This document shows, in pieces, positions 48,681 to 57,069 of a DNA stretch of 64,000 bases (positions are counted from its first letter, which is position 1; each line of letters opens with the position of its first letter). The stretch is from contig CAYUSP010000002.1 of NCBI GenBank assembly GCA_964447405.1, positions 620,001 through 684,000 on the forward strand, given 5' to 3'. Below the pieces are notes generated by a model. The model did no database searches. It saw only the letters and a list, made by a program, of their open reading frames with translations, and was not told the DNA's origin. Origin of the DNA: JALNZF01 sp964447405 (lineage in GTDB: Bacteria > Nitrospirota > UBA9217). A program made the translations under genes and the position numbers.

Positions 48681-50213
48681 ATGCTCTCCAAGGTCATCAG
48701 CTCGGCTGTGCTCGGCATCGACGCCTATCCCATCGAGGTCGAGGTCGACATCGCCAGCCGGGGACTGCCTTTCTTTTCCACCGTGGGCCTGCCCGACGCA
48801 GCGGTGAAAGAAAGCAAGGAACGCGTCCGTGCAGCGCTCAAGAACACCGGATTCGATTTTCCCCTCAAGCAGGTCGTGGTAAACCTCGCGCCCGCGGACA
48901 TCAAGAAGGAGGGATCCTCGTTCGATCTCCCCATTGCCATAGGCATGCTTATCGCCGAGGGCGTCCTGACCCAGGAAATGGTGGACGGATATTTGATCGT
49001 GGGAGAACTCGCTCTTGACGGCAGGGTCAAGTCCGTCCGGGGCGCCCTCTCCATGGCAGTGCTCGCAAAAAAGGCGGGCTACCGCGGTATGCTGATCCCG
49101 GAGGACAATGCTCAGGAAGCGGCTGTGGTCGAGTCGGTGCACATCTTCGGGATGCAGACCCTGCCGCAGGTGGTCGAGTTCCTGACCGGCAATGCGCCTG
49201 CAGAGCCGGTTAGTATCAATGTTCAAAGCGCTTTCGAGACGTACTCGGCATATCAGGAGGATTTCTCCGAGGTCCGGGGCCAGGAACATGCCAAGCGGGC
49301 CATCGAAGTAGCAGCAGCGGGCGGGCACAATATTATCATGATAGGCCCTCCCGGATCGGGCAAGACCATGCTGGCGCGGCGATTGCCGTCGGTGCTTCCC
49401 CAGATGAGCTTCGACGAATCCATCGAGACAACCAAAATTCACAGCATCATGGGCCTGCTCAAGAAAGGCCAGCCGCTCATCGCGACCAGGCCCTACCGCT
49501 CACCCCATCATACGATATCCGATGCCGGCCTTATTGGCGGCGGGCAGGTTCCGAAGCCCGGTGAAGTAAGCTTGTCGCACAACGGTATCCTCTTTCTCGA
49601 TGAACTCCCTGAATTCAAGCGCAATGTGCTCGAAGCGCTCAGGCAGCCTCTTGAGGACGGCCAGGTCACGATCTCCCGTGCCGTGACGTCGCTCACCTAT
49701 CCCGCATCGCTGATGCTGGTCGCGGCCATGAATCCCTGCAAGTGTGGCAACTGGGGCGACCCGGCGCATCAATGCCAGTGCACGCCGCACCAGGTGCAGA
49801 CCTACCGCTCACGCGTGTCCGGCCCGCTCATGGACCGGATCGACATTCATATCGAAGTGCCTGCTGTGAAGTTTAATGAAATATCGTCCGATGCAACGGC
49901 AGAACCGTCCGCGGCGATTCGCGAGCGAGTCACCAGGGCGCGGGAGACTCAGTATGCACGCTTCAAGAACGACAGTATCTACGCCAACGCTCACATGAAG
50001 CCCCGGCATATCCGAAAGTACTGCAAGATTGATGAGAACTCGCTCAAGCTCATGGAAACAGCCATGAACCGGCTGGGCCTTTCCGCGCGTGCCTACAACC
50101 GCATTCTGAAAGTCGCCCGGACGATCGCGGATATTGAAGGGGCTGATAAGATCGCGACTGAGCATATCTCCGAGGCGATCCAGTACCGCAGTTTGGATAG
50201 AAGGATGAATTGA
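48681..50213 (+). CDS. comM: ComM/YifB family Mg-chelatase-like AAA ATPase
   Basis: A 510-residue ATPase. The N-terminal ChlI-like domain starts SSAVLGIDAYPIEVEVDIAS, with GLPDAAVKESKERVRAAL; the AAA core has Walker A IGPPGSGKTMLARRLPSVLP, then SPHHTISDAGLIGGGQVPKP and Walker B LFLDELPEFKRNVLEALRQP; CNCG-like zinc residues are in NPCKCGNWGDP; the lid ends RSLDRRMN. ComM drives branch migration of heteroduplex DNA during natural transformation. ATG 48681 has AAGGAGCC upstream; the open frame extends back without a binding site. No other competence genes are adjacent. Confidence 0.93.
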   Translation: MLSKVISSAVLGIDAYPIEVEVDIASRGLPFFSTVGLPDAAVKESKERVRAALKNTGFDFPLKQVVVNLAPADIKKEGSSFDLPIAIGMLIAEGVLTQEMVDGYLIVGELALDGRVKSVRGALSMAVLAKKAGYRGMLIPEDNAQEAAVVESVHIFGMQTLPQVVEFLTGNAPAEPVSINVQSAFETYSAYQEDFSEVRGQEHAKRAIEVAAAGGHNIIMIGPPGSGKTMLARRLPSVLPQMSFDESIETTKIHSIMGLLKKGQPLIATRPYRSPHHTISDAGLIGGGQVPKPGEVSLSHNGILFLDELPEFKRNVLEALRQPLEDGQVTISRAVTSLTYPASLMLVAAMNPCKCGNWGDPAHQCQCTPHQVQTYRSRVSGPLMDRIDIHIEVPAVKFNEISSDATAEPSAAIRERVTRARETQYARFKNDSIYANAHMKPRHIRKYCKIDENSLKLMETAMNRLGLSARAYNRILKVARTIADIEGADKIATEHISEAIQYRSLDRRMN

Positions 50214-50247
50214 CCGTGGCAAAAAAACTAGAATAGGACCATCCATA

Positions 50248-51156
50248 ATGGATTTCCTGAACATAACCTTTCCCCTGTCCGGTGTAACCACAAACATCCT
50301 ATTGCCGCCGCTCGTTTCCCTGATCATTTCTTTTTTCACTTCCATGGGCGGCATCTCTGGCGCGTTTTTGCTGCTGCCGTTCCAGATGAGCGTCCTGGGA
50401 TACACCGCACCGTCCGTAAGCGGCACGAACCATGTGTTTAACATCGTCGCCATCCCCAGCGGCGTGTACCGATATATCAAGGAAGGCCGCATGGCGTGGC
50501 CGCTTACGTGGGTCGTGATAGCGGGGACGTTGCCGGGTGTTTTCATGGGCTATTATCTTCGCGTGAAGTATCTTCCCCATCCCAGGACCTTCAAACTCTT
50601 TGTCGGCTGCGTGCTGTTGTACATTGGTGTAAGGATGGTGCAGCAGCTTTTGCAAGGCGGGCAAAAGTCTGCACCGGCCGCGGGCATCGGCAGGCCTGCC
50701 GATGCGGTGGTAAAAACAATCAGCGCAACACTCCGGAAGGTCGAGTATGAATACTGGGGCGAACGCTATTCTTTTAACACCATGGCAATGTTCAGCCTTG
50801 CGCTGATTGTCGGCATCATCGGGGGCGCGTACGGGATCGGCGGCGGTGCAATCATCGCACCCTTCTGTGTTGCATTCTTCCGGTTGCCAGTGCACACCAT
50901 AGCAGGAGCCACGCTCATGGGCACGTTTATAACCTCTGTGGCCGGGGCTGCCTTCTTCAGTTTCATCCCTGCAAGCAACAATGTGACGGCCATGCCGGAC
51001 TGGCCGCTCGGGATTCTGTTCGGTCTTGGCGGTTTCGCGGGCATGTATCTCGGCGCACGTGCCCAGAAGCATGTTCCCCAGCGGACCATTACGGCAATCG
51101 TATGCGCCGCGATCCTCTTCATAGCACTCCGCTATGTAGGCGACTTTTTTTTGTAA
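50248..51156 (+). CDS. Sulfite exporter TauE/SafE family membrane protein
   Basis: A 302-residue protein with about eight hydrophobic helices in two inverted halves. Typical TauE glycine-rich motifs are FTSMGGISGAFLLLPFQM and VGIIGGAYGIGGGAIIAPFC, with GATLMGTFITSVAGAAFFSF in the second half. Members export sulfite, sulfoacetate or other anions across the inner membrane; the substrate here is unknown. An in-frame central loop of about 35 residues (QGGQKSAPAAGIGRP) separates the halves. It follows comM by 34 bases. Confidence 0.88.
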   Translation: MDFLNITFPLSGVTTNILLPPLVSLIISFFTSMGGISGAFLLLPFQMSVLGYTAPSVSGTNHVFNIVAIPSGVYRYIKEGRMAWPLTWVVIAGTLPGVFMGYYLRVKYLPHPRTFKLFVGCVLLYIGVRMVQQLLQGGQKSAPAAGIGRPADAVVKTISATLRKVEYEYWGERYSFNTMAMFSLALIVGIIGGAYGIGGGAIIAPFCVAFFRLPVHTIAGATLMGTFITSVAGAAFFSFIPASNNVTAMPDWPLGILFGLGGFAGMYLGARAQKHVPQRTITAIVCAAILFIALRYVGDFFL

Positions 51157-51247
51157 AAACCGCTCAGTTTCCCGGGCAGCCACGTTCCTCTCCCGCACAT
51201 TTGACACAGCGCATATCGTGTTCTACAATTGCAAAGAGGTGTCTGTC

Positions 51248-52036
51248 ATGAAAATCATCCCCCTTATTCTCGCCGCTCTTGCCATCCTGTCCGCTGCCAC
51301 CCCGACGATGGCGCAGCTTGAAATGAAGATGACCCTCCCTCCCCCGCCGGACTATGGCAAGGTGGTGATCGGTAACTATTCGGAAAAAGCGGGCATGGCG
51401 CGCGCGGAATTCGACCACTGGCTGCATCGGGCAAAGTACACTTGCAGGCTCTGCCATGTGGACATCGGATTCTCCATGAAAACGGGCGCCACCGGGATCA
51501 GGGCGGCTGATAATATGCACGGCAGCTACTGCGGAGTGTGCCACAAGGCCGGGGGGCCTGCTTTTGCAGCGTGCTCCACGGATCCCGGCCAGAGCAACCG
51601 GAAATTATGCGAGCGCTGCCATTCCCAGGGAGGGAACGGGACACGCACCTACGATTACCGGTCCTTTACAGCGAAGTTCCCGGTGGACCCTTACAGCAAG
51701 AGCGTTGATTGGGAAAAGACGGAGGAGCGGGGGCTGATTAAGATGATCGATCACATCGATGGCGTGTCATACAAAAGGGCGCCCCTGCCCATACGAAAGG
51801 ATTTCGAGATGAAGCCAGACCGTGCGATCATACGCGATATCCTTTTCTCCCACAAGAAGCATGTTGTCTGGAACGGCTGCGAGGTATGCCATCCGGACAT
51901 GTTCGGGGTGAAAAAAGGCGTAACGCAATATGACATGGACGATATTTTCGACGGCCAATACTGCGGTGTGTGCCACGGCAAGGTGGCTTTTATTCTTATG
52001 GAATGCAGCCGTTGCCACAAAAATCCGGTCAAATGA
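51248..52036 (+). CDS. Periplasmic hexahaem cytochrome c (two c7-type triheme blocks)
   Basis: From ATG 51248 the product has 262 residues with a signal peptide (cleaved near PTMA-Q, residue 22). Six CxxCH haem-attachment sites are visible: CRLCH, CGVCH and CERCH in the first half, CEVCH, CGVCH and CSRCH in the second. Each half resembles the triheme cytochrome c7-like domain (PF14522 type), with HKKH-like distal histidines (FSHKKHVVWNGCEVCH). It would carry electrons in the periplasm; the partner is unknown, but maturation would use CcsA/ResB. The upstream ORF extension to 51218 lacks a signal peptide and is discarded. It follows tauE by 91 bases. Confidence 0.88.
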   Translation: MKIIPLILAALAILSAATPTMAQLEMKMTLPPPPDYGKVVIGNYSEKAGMARAEFDHWLHRAKYTCRLCHVDIGFSMKTGATGIRAADNMHGSYCGVCHKAGGPAFAACSTDPGQSNRKLCERCHSQGGNGTRTYDYRSFTAKFPVDPYSKSVDWEKTEERGLIKMIDHIDGVSYKRAPLPIRKDFEMKPDRAIIRDILFSHKKHVVWNGCEVCHPDMFGVKKGVTQYDMDDIFDGQYCGVCHGKVAFILMECSRCHKNPVK

Positions 52037-52192
52037 TAGCTCTTACCGCCAAAGATCGCTAGAGCTTATTCGGATGAGCGAATTTCGGTTTGCGTTTTAG
52101 AATGCTCACACTATCGAACAACAGAACGTCACTGCACGACACCCAGGTCGATCAAAACCCTTTCCCATGCCTGTTTACACCGCAATAATCAC
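52037..52192. other. Intergenic region before the carboxylase promoter
   Basis: This 156-base gap between the cytochrome gene and the carboxylase promoter contains no convincing reading frame or repeat. Confidence 0.4.
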
Positions 52193-52222
52193 TTGACAAG
52201 TCAGCGCAACCTCAGATAATAT
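52193..52222 (+). promoter_or_regulatory. Promoter of the biotin carboxylase leader
   Basis: -35 TTGACA (52193-52198), 18-nt spacer, -10 TAATAT (52217-52222). Predicted transcript start about 52229, giving a 200-nt leader. Confidence 0.7.
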
Positions 52223-52227
52223 CACTG

Positions 52228-52389
52228 CTCCGGACATCATCGGAGAGTTCAACTCAGCAGGTTCACCGGCATTCGCGCGATGGGATGCACACCTGAGGCC
52301 GGCCTGCTGTTTGGTGTGGTTTGACAATCAAGACCTTTACCAGACTGAAGGAACAGCGCACCGTCCTATCATCAGGTAAAGGTTTTTTT
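52228..52389 (+). promoter_or_regulatory. Structured leader ending in an intrinsic terminator (putative attenuator or riboswitch)
   Basis: Three hairpins follow one another. The first is CTCCG/CGGAG (52228-52245). The second pairs CAGCAGG with CCTGCTG (52255-52261 / 52303-52309), continued by CCGGC/GCCGG (52266-52270 / 52298-52302) around a 27-nt loop. The third, ACCTTTACC/GGTAAAGGT (52333-52341 / 52375-52383), runs directly into seven T residues, so it can terminate transcription before the gene. A 14-codon frame without a ribosome-binding site (ATG 52280, TGA 52322-52324) overlaps the second hairpin, so a leader peptide is an alternative to ligand sensing. It matches no riboswitch class that I know. 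Confidence 0.6.
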
Positions 52390-52428
52390 ACCCCTTTATG
52401 TTTATGACATCACAGGCAGGAGACCGCA

Positions 52429-53886
52429 ATGAACAAACAGTTTAAAAAGATCCTTATCGCCAACCGGGGCGTGCCCGCGGTGCGTGTCATGCATACCTGC
52501 CGGGACCGCATGATCCCGACCGTCGCGGTCTACAGCGATCCCGACCGGCTGGCTCACCATGTGTTCATGGCGGACGAGGCTGTGCATATCGGCGCCGCGC
52601 CGCCGGTGGAGTCCTATCTCAACAAGGACAAAATGGTCCGGGCCGCCCTGCAGAGCGGGGCTGACGCGATCCATCCGGGATGGGGCTTCCTGGCGGAGAA
52701 CGCGGAGTTCGCTCAGAAAGTGATCGACGCGGGCCTCACCTGGATCGGCCCGACTCCCGAGGTCATCCGCATGCTGGGGGACAAGATCGAGGCCAAGGCC
52801 CTGGCGAGAAAAGCCAATGTGCCGACCATTCCCGGCATTGACGCGGTTACTGATGTGGAGCAGATCAGGACCTGGATGAAAAAGGACAGCGTGGACTATC
52901 CCATCATGATCAAAGCCTCGGCCGGAGGCGGCGGCAAGGGCATGGTCAAGGTCGGGAGCGATGATGAACTGGCGCAGGGGCTGGCCCGCGCCCGGTCAGA
53001 GGCAAAGAAGTCCTTTGGCGACGATACGATCCTGGTCGAGAAGTATATCGAACTGGGCCGGCACATCGAGGTCCAGATTGTGGCTGACAGCCACGGTAAT
53101 GTCGTGCATCTCTATGAACGGGAATGCACGATCCAGCGCAGGAACCAGAAGATCGTCGAAGAAGCCCCCTCGCCGAGCCTGGACGAAAATCTCAGGAACG
53201 AGATCTGCTTCACAGCCACGCGGCTAATGCGCGAGATCGGCTATACTACGGCTGGCACGGTCGAGTATATCTTCGACTCCGCGACCCGGAAATTCTATTT
53301 TCTGGAAGTGAACACGAGGCTGCAGGTGGAACACGGCATCACGGAGCTGATCACCGGCCTCGATATCGTGGGCATCATGATCGACGTGGCGCTTGGCAAG
53401 AAACTGCCCTTCAAGCAGTCCGCCATTCGTCCGAACCGCTGGGCGCTCGAGGTCCGCGTGAACGCGGAGGATCCCAAAAGCTTCAGTCCGTCCTTCGGCC
53501 CTATCACCCGGCTTCAGATCCCCATGGGCCCGAATGTGCGCGTGGCATCGGGTGTGTATGAAGGAGACGCCATTCCGCCTTACTATGATTCCCTGTTCAT
53601 GCTGCTCATGACCGCGGGCGCGGACCGCAGAGATGCGATCAAGGTGATGGACCGGTCGCTTGGCAGGAACCTTCGGGTCGAGGGCGTTAAGACGCTCCAA
53701 CCGCTGCTGCTCAGCATCATCCGGCACCCCTTGTTCATTGCAGGGGATTTCTCCACACGGTTTATCGAGGAACATCTGGACGAACTGATCTCGAAGTTCA
53801 GTGAAAAAAGCAGCGAGGACGAGGTGCTGAAGATCGCGCGGTACGTTGCGGAGATCTCGGCGCTGGGGCCGCAGAAGTGGATGTGA
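52429..53886 (+). CDS. pycA: Biotin carboxylase subunit (pyruvate carboxylase subunit A-like)
   Basis: A 485-residue ATP-grasp enzyme that carboxylates biotin with bicarbonate. Seen are the N-terminal KKILIANRGVPAVRVMHTCR, the biotin carboxylase glycine loop KASAGGGGKGMVKV, ERECTIQRRNQKIVEEAPSP, FYFLEVNTRLQVEHGITELI (metal and catalytic residues, with the VEH triad) and the C-terminal RINAEDP-like VNAEDPKSFSPSFG. AccC usually reads RGEIALRI at the start; here RGVPAVRV. Given the pyruvate/oxaloacetate-type carboxyltransferase downstream, a two-subunit pyruvate carboxylase is more likely than acetyl-CoA carboxylase. A GCAGGAGA site precedes ATG 52429. Confidence 0.88.
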   Translation: MNKQFKKILIANRGVPAVRVMHTCRDRMIPTVAVYSDPDRLAHHVFMADEAVHIGAAPPVESYLNKDKMVRAALQSGADAIHPGWGFLAENAEFAQKVIDAGLTWIGPTPEVIRMLGDKIEAKALARKANVPTIPGIDAVTDVEQIRTWMKKDSVDYPIMIKASAGGGGKGMVKVGSDDELAQGLARARSEAKKSFGDDTILVEKYIELGRHIEVQIVADSHGNVVHLYERECTIQRRNQKIVEEAPSPSLDENLRNEICFTATRLMREIGYTTAGTVEYIFDSATRKFYFLEVNTRLQVEHGITELITGLDIVGIMIDVALGKKLPFKQSAIRPNRWALEVRVNAEDPKSFSPSFGPITRLQIPMGPNVRVASGVYEGDAIPPYYDSLFMLLMTAGADRRDAIKVMDRSLGRNLRVEGVKTLQPLLLSIIRHPLFIAGDFSTRFIEEHLDELISKFSEKSSEDEVLKIARYVAEISALGPQKWM

Positions 53887-53925
53887 GTGTGGCAGGGTCC
53901 GGGGTCAAGGGGCAAGGGACCCTTT
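53887..53925 (+). repeat. GGGTCCGGGGTCAAGG repeat fragment
   Basis: Directly after the pycA stop, CAGGGTCCGGGGTCAAGGGG belongs to the GGGTC family seen at 32132 and 33223. Confidence 0.5.
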
Positions 53926-53988
53926 AGTAAATAGATTTGCGAGGCTCAGCCTCAGAGCGATTAAGCATGAGCTAAAAATCAAAGTCGG

Positions 53989-54074
53989 TCTCACACGAAG
54001 TCACGAAGCCACGCAGTCATGAAGGATTCAATATTCAAGATTTTCTTCGTGATCTCTGCGGCTTCGTGTGAAAA
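53989..54074. repeat. CACGAAG dyad element, left of the carbonic anhydrase gene
   Basis: Left arm TCTCACACGAAGTCACGAAG followed by CCACGCAG, right arm CTGCGGCTTCGTGTGA; arms are imperfect inverted copies. Another copy in inverse orientation lies at 54983-55018, so the carbonic anhydrase gene is bracketed by the family. Confidence 0.6.
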
Positions 54075-54176
54075 TTGAGTTTTGTTTTTGATTCAAAACC
54101 GGATTCATAATGTAAGATGTTGGTTTGTAAAGTACTTTAACCGCGTGTATCTTCTCTGCGGTTACCCGATACTGAA

Positions 54177-54758
54177 ATGAAAGAGATCGCCAAACTGCTC
54201 CACAACAACCGGGAATGGGCCCAACGGGTCGAGATCGAGACTCCCGGTTTTTTCCGCAAGCTGAAGAAGCAGCAGCGGCCAAAATATCTGTGGATTGGGT
54301 GCTCTGACAGCCGCGTTCCGGCAAATCAGATCACGGGCCTTTTGCCGGGCGATGTATTCGTCCATCGGAACATCTCCAATCAGGTCATCAACACCGACAT
54401 GAACCTGATGTGCGTGCTGCAGTATGCGGTCGAGGTCCTGAAGGTCAGGCACATCATCGTCTGCGGCCATTACGGATGCGGCGGCATCGCAGCTGTCAAG
54501 AAGAACACCACCTACGGCATGTTGGAGCACTGGCTCGAGAATGTGCGGGTATCCATCAGAAAGCAGAAGCGGATCACACTCAATGAGATGTGCGAGCTGA
54601 ACGTGAAGCGGCAGGTGGAGAACCTGGCGCACAATACGATCGTGCAGAAGGCGTGGGACCGGGGCAGAAAGCTCCATATCCACGGATGGATCTACTCGAT
54701 CTCTGACGGGCTTATTAGGGACCTGAAGGTAACGCGGGGTGTTCCTGCGAAACCATAG
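54177..54758 (+). CDS. Beta-class carbonic anhydrase
   Basis: A 193-residue zinc enzyme hydrating CO2 to bicarbonate. Zinc ligands and the catalytic dyad are in WIGCSDSRVPANQI (Cys, with Asp-Arg) and VCGHYGCGGI (His and Cys); FVHRNISNQV and the C-terminal LHIHGWIYSISDGLI are also family-typical. The size and motifs fit clade B (E. coli Can-like, about 220). It lies between the biotin carboxylase and the carboxyltransferase/biotin carrier genes on the same strand, so it can supply bicarbonate for biotin carboxylation. The gene is flanked by dyad repeats on both sides. Confidence 0.93.
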   Translation: MKEIAKLLHNNREWAQRVEIETPGFFRKLKKQQRPKYLWIGCSDSRVPANQITGLLPGDVFVHRNISNQVINTDMNLMCVLQYAVEVLKVRHIIVCGHYGCGGIAAVKKNTTYGMLEHWLENVRVSIRKQKRITLNEMCELNVKRQVENLAHNTIVQKAWDRGRKLHIHGWIYSISDGLIRDLKVTRGVPAKP

Positions 54759-54796
54759 GGGGCGGAAGCAACAGCTTAAGAGACGGGGAAATCCAT

Positions 54797-54948
54797 TTTC
54801 GCGCTAAGCCGCAAAGTCGCTAAGAAAAGAAAGTTGTTAAAAAAGACGGACTGGGAAAGAGTCCCGATTTGAAGAAGTTGTCTTGATTGAAACCAATCAC
54901 GTTACCTCCCCAGTTGTCTTTCTTTGCGGCTTGGCGTCTTTGCGCGAG
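54797..54948. repeat. GCAAAG dyad element, copy B2
   Basis: Left arm TTCGCGCTAAGCCGCAAAGT (54798) and right arm CTTTGCGGCTTGGCGTCTTT (from 54922) are imperfect inverted copies of the B1 arms at 45.3 kb, around about 85 unique bases. Confidence 0.65.
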
Positions 54949-54982
54949 ACAGAATTATGCTTTTTCTTTTTATGTGATATTG

Positions 54983-55018
54983 TGGATTGCTTCGTGCCTT
55001 CGTGGCTTCGTGTGAGAA
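54983..55018 (-). repeat. CACGAAG dyad fragment, right of the carbonic anhydrase gene
   Basis: GCTTCGTGCCTTCGTGGCTT and the following CGTGTGAGA are the reverse complement of the element at 53989, sharing a 12-base CTTCGTGTGAGA end. Confidence 0.55.
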
Positions 55019-55050
55019 AATAATTGTCAGTACTTGAGGATAGGATAACC

Positions 55051-57069
55051 ATGAACTCACTTGTATTCGTCAAACCCGGAATGTCGTCCAAGGAAATCGT
55101 CAAGGCGGTTCGTGCGCTCAAAGGCGTCTGTTTTACCTCGGTCGGTATGCGGGACGCGGGCCAATCGGACTTCAAAAACCGCCACCGAATCTACGATCTG
55201 AAGACCCTGGCTCCTCATTACGAGAACATGGGCCTGTTCAGCGCCGAATGCCACGGCGGGGCGCGGTGGCACGTTGGCATTATGAACCGCCGGGAGTCCC
55301 CCTTTGAGGAGACAGCCCTGCTTCGGAATCTCATGCCGAATGTATTGCTCCAGACTCTTATCCGGGAGACCAATCTCTTCGGCTACCGGCCGTATCCCAA
55401 AAATGTGATCGAGTACGCGGTGTCGCAGGTGGACATCGATGTCTGGCGGTGCTTTTCCTTCCTGAACGATGTGCGCAACATGCGAACGGTCGCCGAGGTC
55501 GTGATGAAGCGGGGGAGGCTTTTCGAGCCCACCATCTCCTTTACCACGGCGGACTGGGCCACGAATGACTACTATCTCAAGGTGATCCGGGACATTGTAT
55601 CGCTCTGCGGAGGCACGGACGAGATTATCCTGTGTGTGAAGGACATGGCCGGGGTCGGCGATGTCGCCCGCATCGGCAATCTGATCGATGCGATCAAGCA
55701 GGCCTGGCCCGGCATGGTCATCAATTACCACCGCCACATCACGGACGGGCTCGCGATCCCTGCCCTGCTGTCAGCGGCAAAAGCGGGCGCCCGGATCATT
55801 GATGTGGAGGAAGACTCCCTGGTACGCTTTTACGGCCACTCCCCCATCCTGGCTGTGCAGGCCATCTTCGAGGAGTCGGGCATTTCGGTCCATCTGAACC
55901 GGCCCGAGGCCGAGGCCGCGGTGCAAAAAGTGCGCGAATGGATCGGCCACTATGAATGGGCTGAATCGCCCTTCAAAGGTCTGGACCACACCGTGACCCG
56001 GCACAAAATGCCCGGAGGCGCTTTCCCCAGTTCCTTCGAACAGGCGCAGAAAGCGGAGTTCCTCCATCTTATGCCCGCGGTGCTGAAGCTCATGTCTCTC
56101 TACAACCGGATCGTGAAGTATTTCGACGTTACGCCCGGATCCCAGATCACCTGGGTCACCTGCAGCGGAATCATCAACCGGTACGCCAAAGAGCGCGGTG
56201 ATGCCGGGGTCAAGCACATCCTTGAGCTGATGATAACCTTTGTCGAGAAAAAGGCCCAGAACCTGGAAGCGCTGGCCGAGGAGGAGCGGGCAGAACTGCT
56301 CATGCTCTTCAGGACCGCTCCCGGCGATTTCAAGAATCTTCTGCTCGGCAACTACGGCCTGCTGCCCGTGGGCTGGCCCGCGGACTGGGTCTACCAGAGC
56401 GCCTTCGGAGATGAGTGCGCAGCGAAGATCAAGGAACGGAAGGAAGCCTCGCCCCTCGAGTCCATGGCGCAGGATGATCTCGACCGGCTTCGGAAGGAGC
56501 TTGCCGAAAGCCTCGGCAGGGCGCCGTCGGATGAGGAGTTCGTGCTCTGGCTTATGCATCCCAAGGACGCACTGGAGTACATCAGCTTCCGGGAGCAGTA
56601 CGGCGATGCGCCGCTGGCGCTCCCCACCCATGTCTGGCGGGAAGGCCTCAAGAAACCCGGGGATCGGGTGGACTTCGACCTCTGGGGCAAACCCTACTCC
56701 CTCGAACTCGTTTCGATCGGCGCCGAACACGAGGGCTTCATCCATGTCGTGATGCGGGTGAACAACAAGACCCGGGTCTATAATGTCGCGACCCCGCGGG
56801 CCAAGAAGGTTGAGATCAGGATGGCCAAGGGAGCGAACGACGTGGGAGCCCCGATCAACGGCAATCTCTGGCGCATAGGCAATCCCGAGCGCGGCCCCAT
56901 CAAGGCAGGCGATATTGTGCACAAGGGCGAGGAGATCGCGAATCTTGAGGCCATGAAGATGGAGAACGCCATCCTCGCGCCCCTCGATGGCCAGATCGCC
57001 GAGGTCTGCATCAAACTGAACGAAACAGTTCAGGAAGGCCAGCTACTCTTCGTTATCGAGAAACAGTAG
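55051..57069 (+). CDS. pycB: Carboxyltransferase-biotin carrier fusion (pyruvate carboxylase subunit B-like)
   Basis: A 672-residue protein. Residues about 20-290 form an HMGL-type carboxyltransferase: RDAGQSDFKNRHRIYDLKTL (cf. RDxxQS of the family), FSFLNDVRNMRTVAEVV, the biotin-carboxylase-like CVKDMAGVGD and metal-binding HRHITDG. A PYC/OADA-type domain follows (about 300-520), then after a linker the biotinyl domain with the EAMKM lysine (NLEAMKMENAIL, about residue 637). This organisation matches PycB or oxaloacetate decarboxylase alpha; no beta/gamma membrane subunits are nearby, favouring pyruvate carboxylation to oxaloacetate. ATG 55051 has an AGGATAACC site; the TTG at 55024 is less likely. 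Confidence 0.87.
   Translation: MNSLVFVKPGMSSKEIVKAVRALKGVCFTSVGMRDAGQSDFKNRHRIYDLKTLAPHYENMGLFSAECHGGARWHVGIMNRRESPFEETALLRNLMPNVLLQTLIRETNLFGYRPYPKNVIEYAVSQVDIDVWRCFSFLNDVRNMRTVAEVVMKRGRLFEPTISFTTADWATNDYYLKVIRDIVSLCGGTDEIILCVKDMAGVGDVARIGNLIDAIKQAWPGMVINYHRHITDGLAIPALLSAAKAGARIIDVEEDSLVRFYGHSPILAVQAIFEESGISVHLNRPEAEAAVQKVREWIGHYEWAESPFKGLDHTVTRHKMPGGAFPSSFEQAQKAEFLHLMPAVLKLMSLYNRIVKYFDVTPGSQITWVTCSGIINRYAKERGDAGVKHILELMITFVEKKAQNLEALAEEERAELLMLFRTAPGDFKNLLLGNYGLLPVGWPADWVYQSAFGDECAAKIKERKEASPLESMAQDDLDRLRKELAESLGRAPSDEEFVLWLMHPKDALEYISFREQYGDAPLALPTHVWREGLKKPGDRVDFDLWGKPYSLELVSIGAEHEGFIHVVMRVNNKTRVYNVATPRAKKVEIRMAKGANDVGAPINGNLWRIGNPERGPIKAGDIVHKGEEIANLEAMKMENAILAPLDGQIAEVCIKLNETVQEGQLLFVIEKQ

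Noticed and set aside
52228..52389. Glycine or fluoride riboswitch in the carboxylase leader
   Set aside because: Short resemblances (GGAGAG, GCGATGGG) are present but the required partner motifs and spacing are not.
55771..56922. Long minus-strand ORF opposite pycB (383 codons)
   Set aside because: Antisense shadow; the plus-strand frame has clear domains while this one has none.
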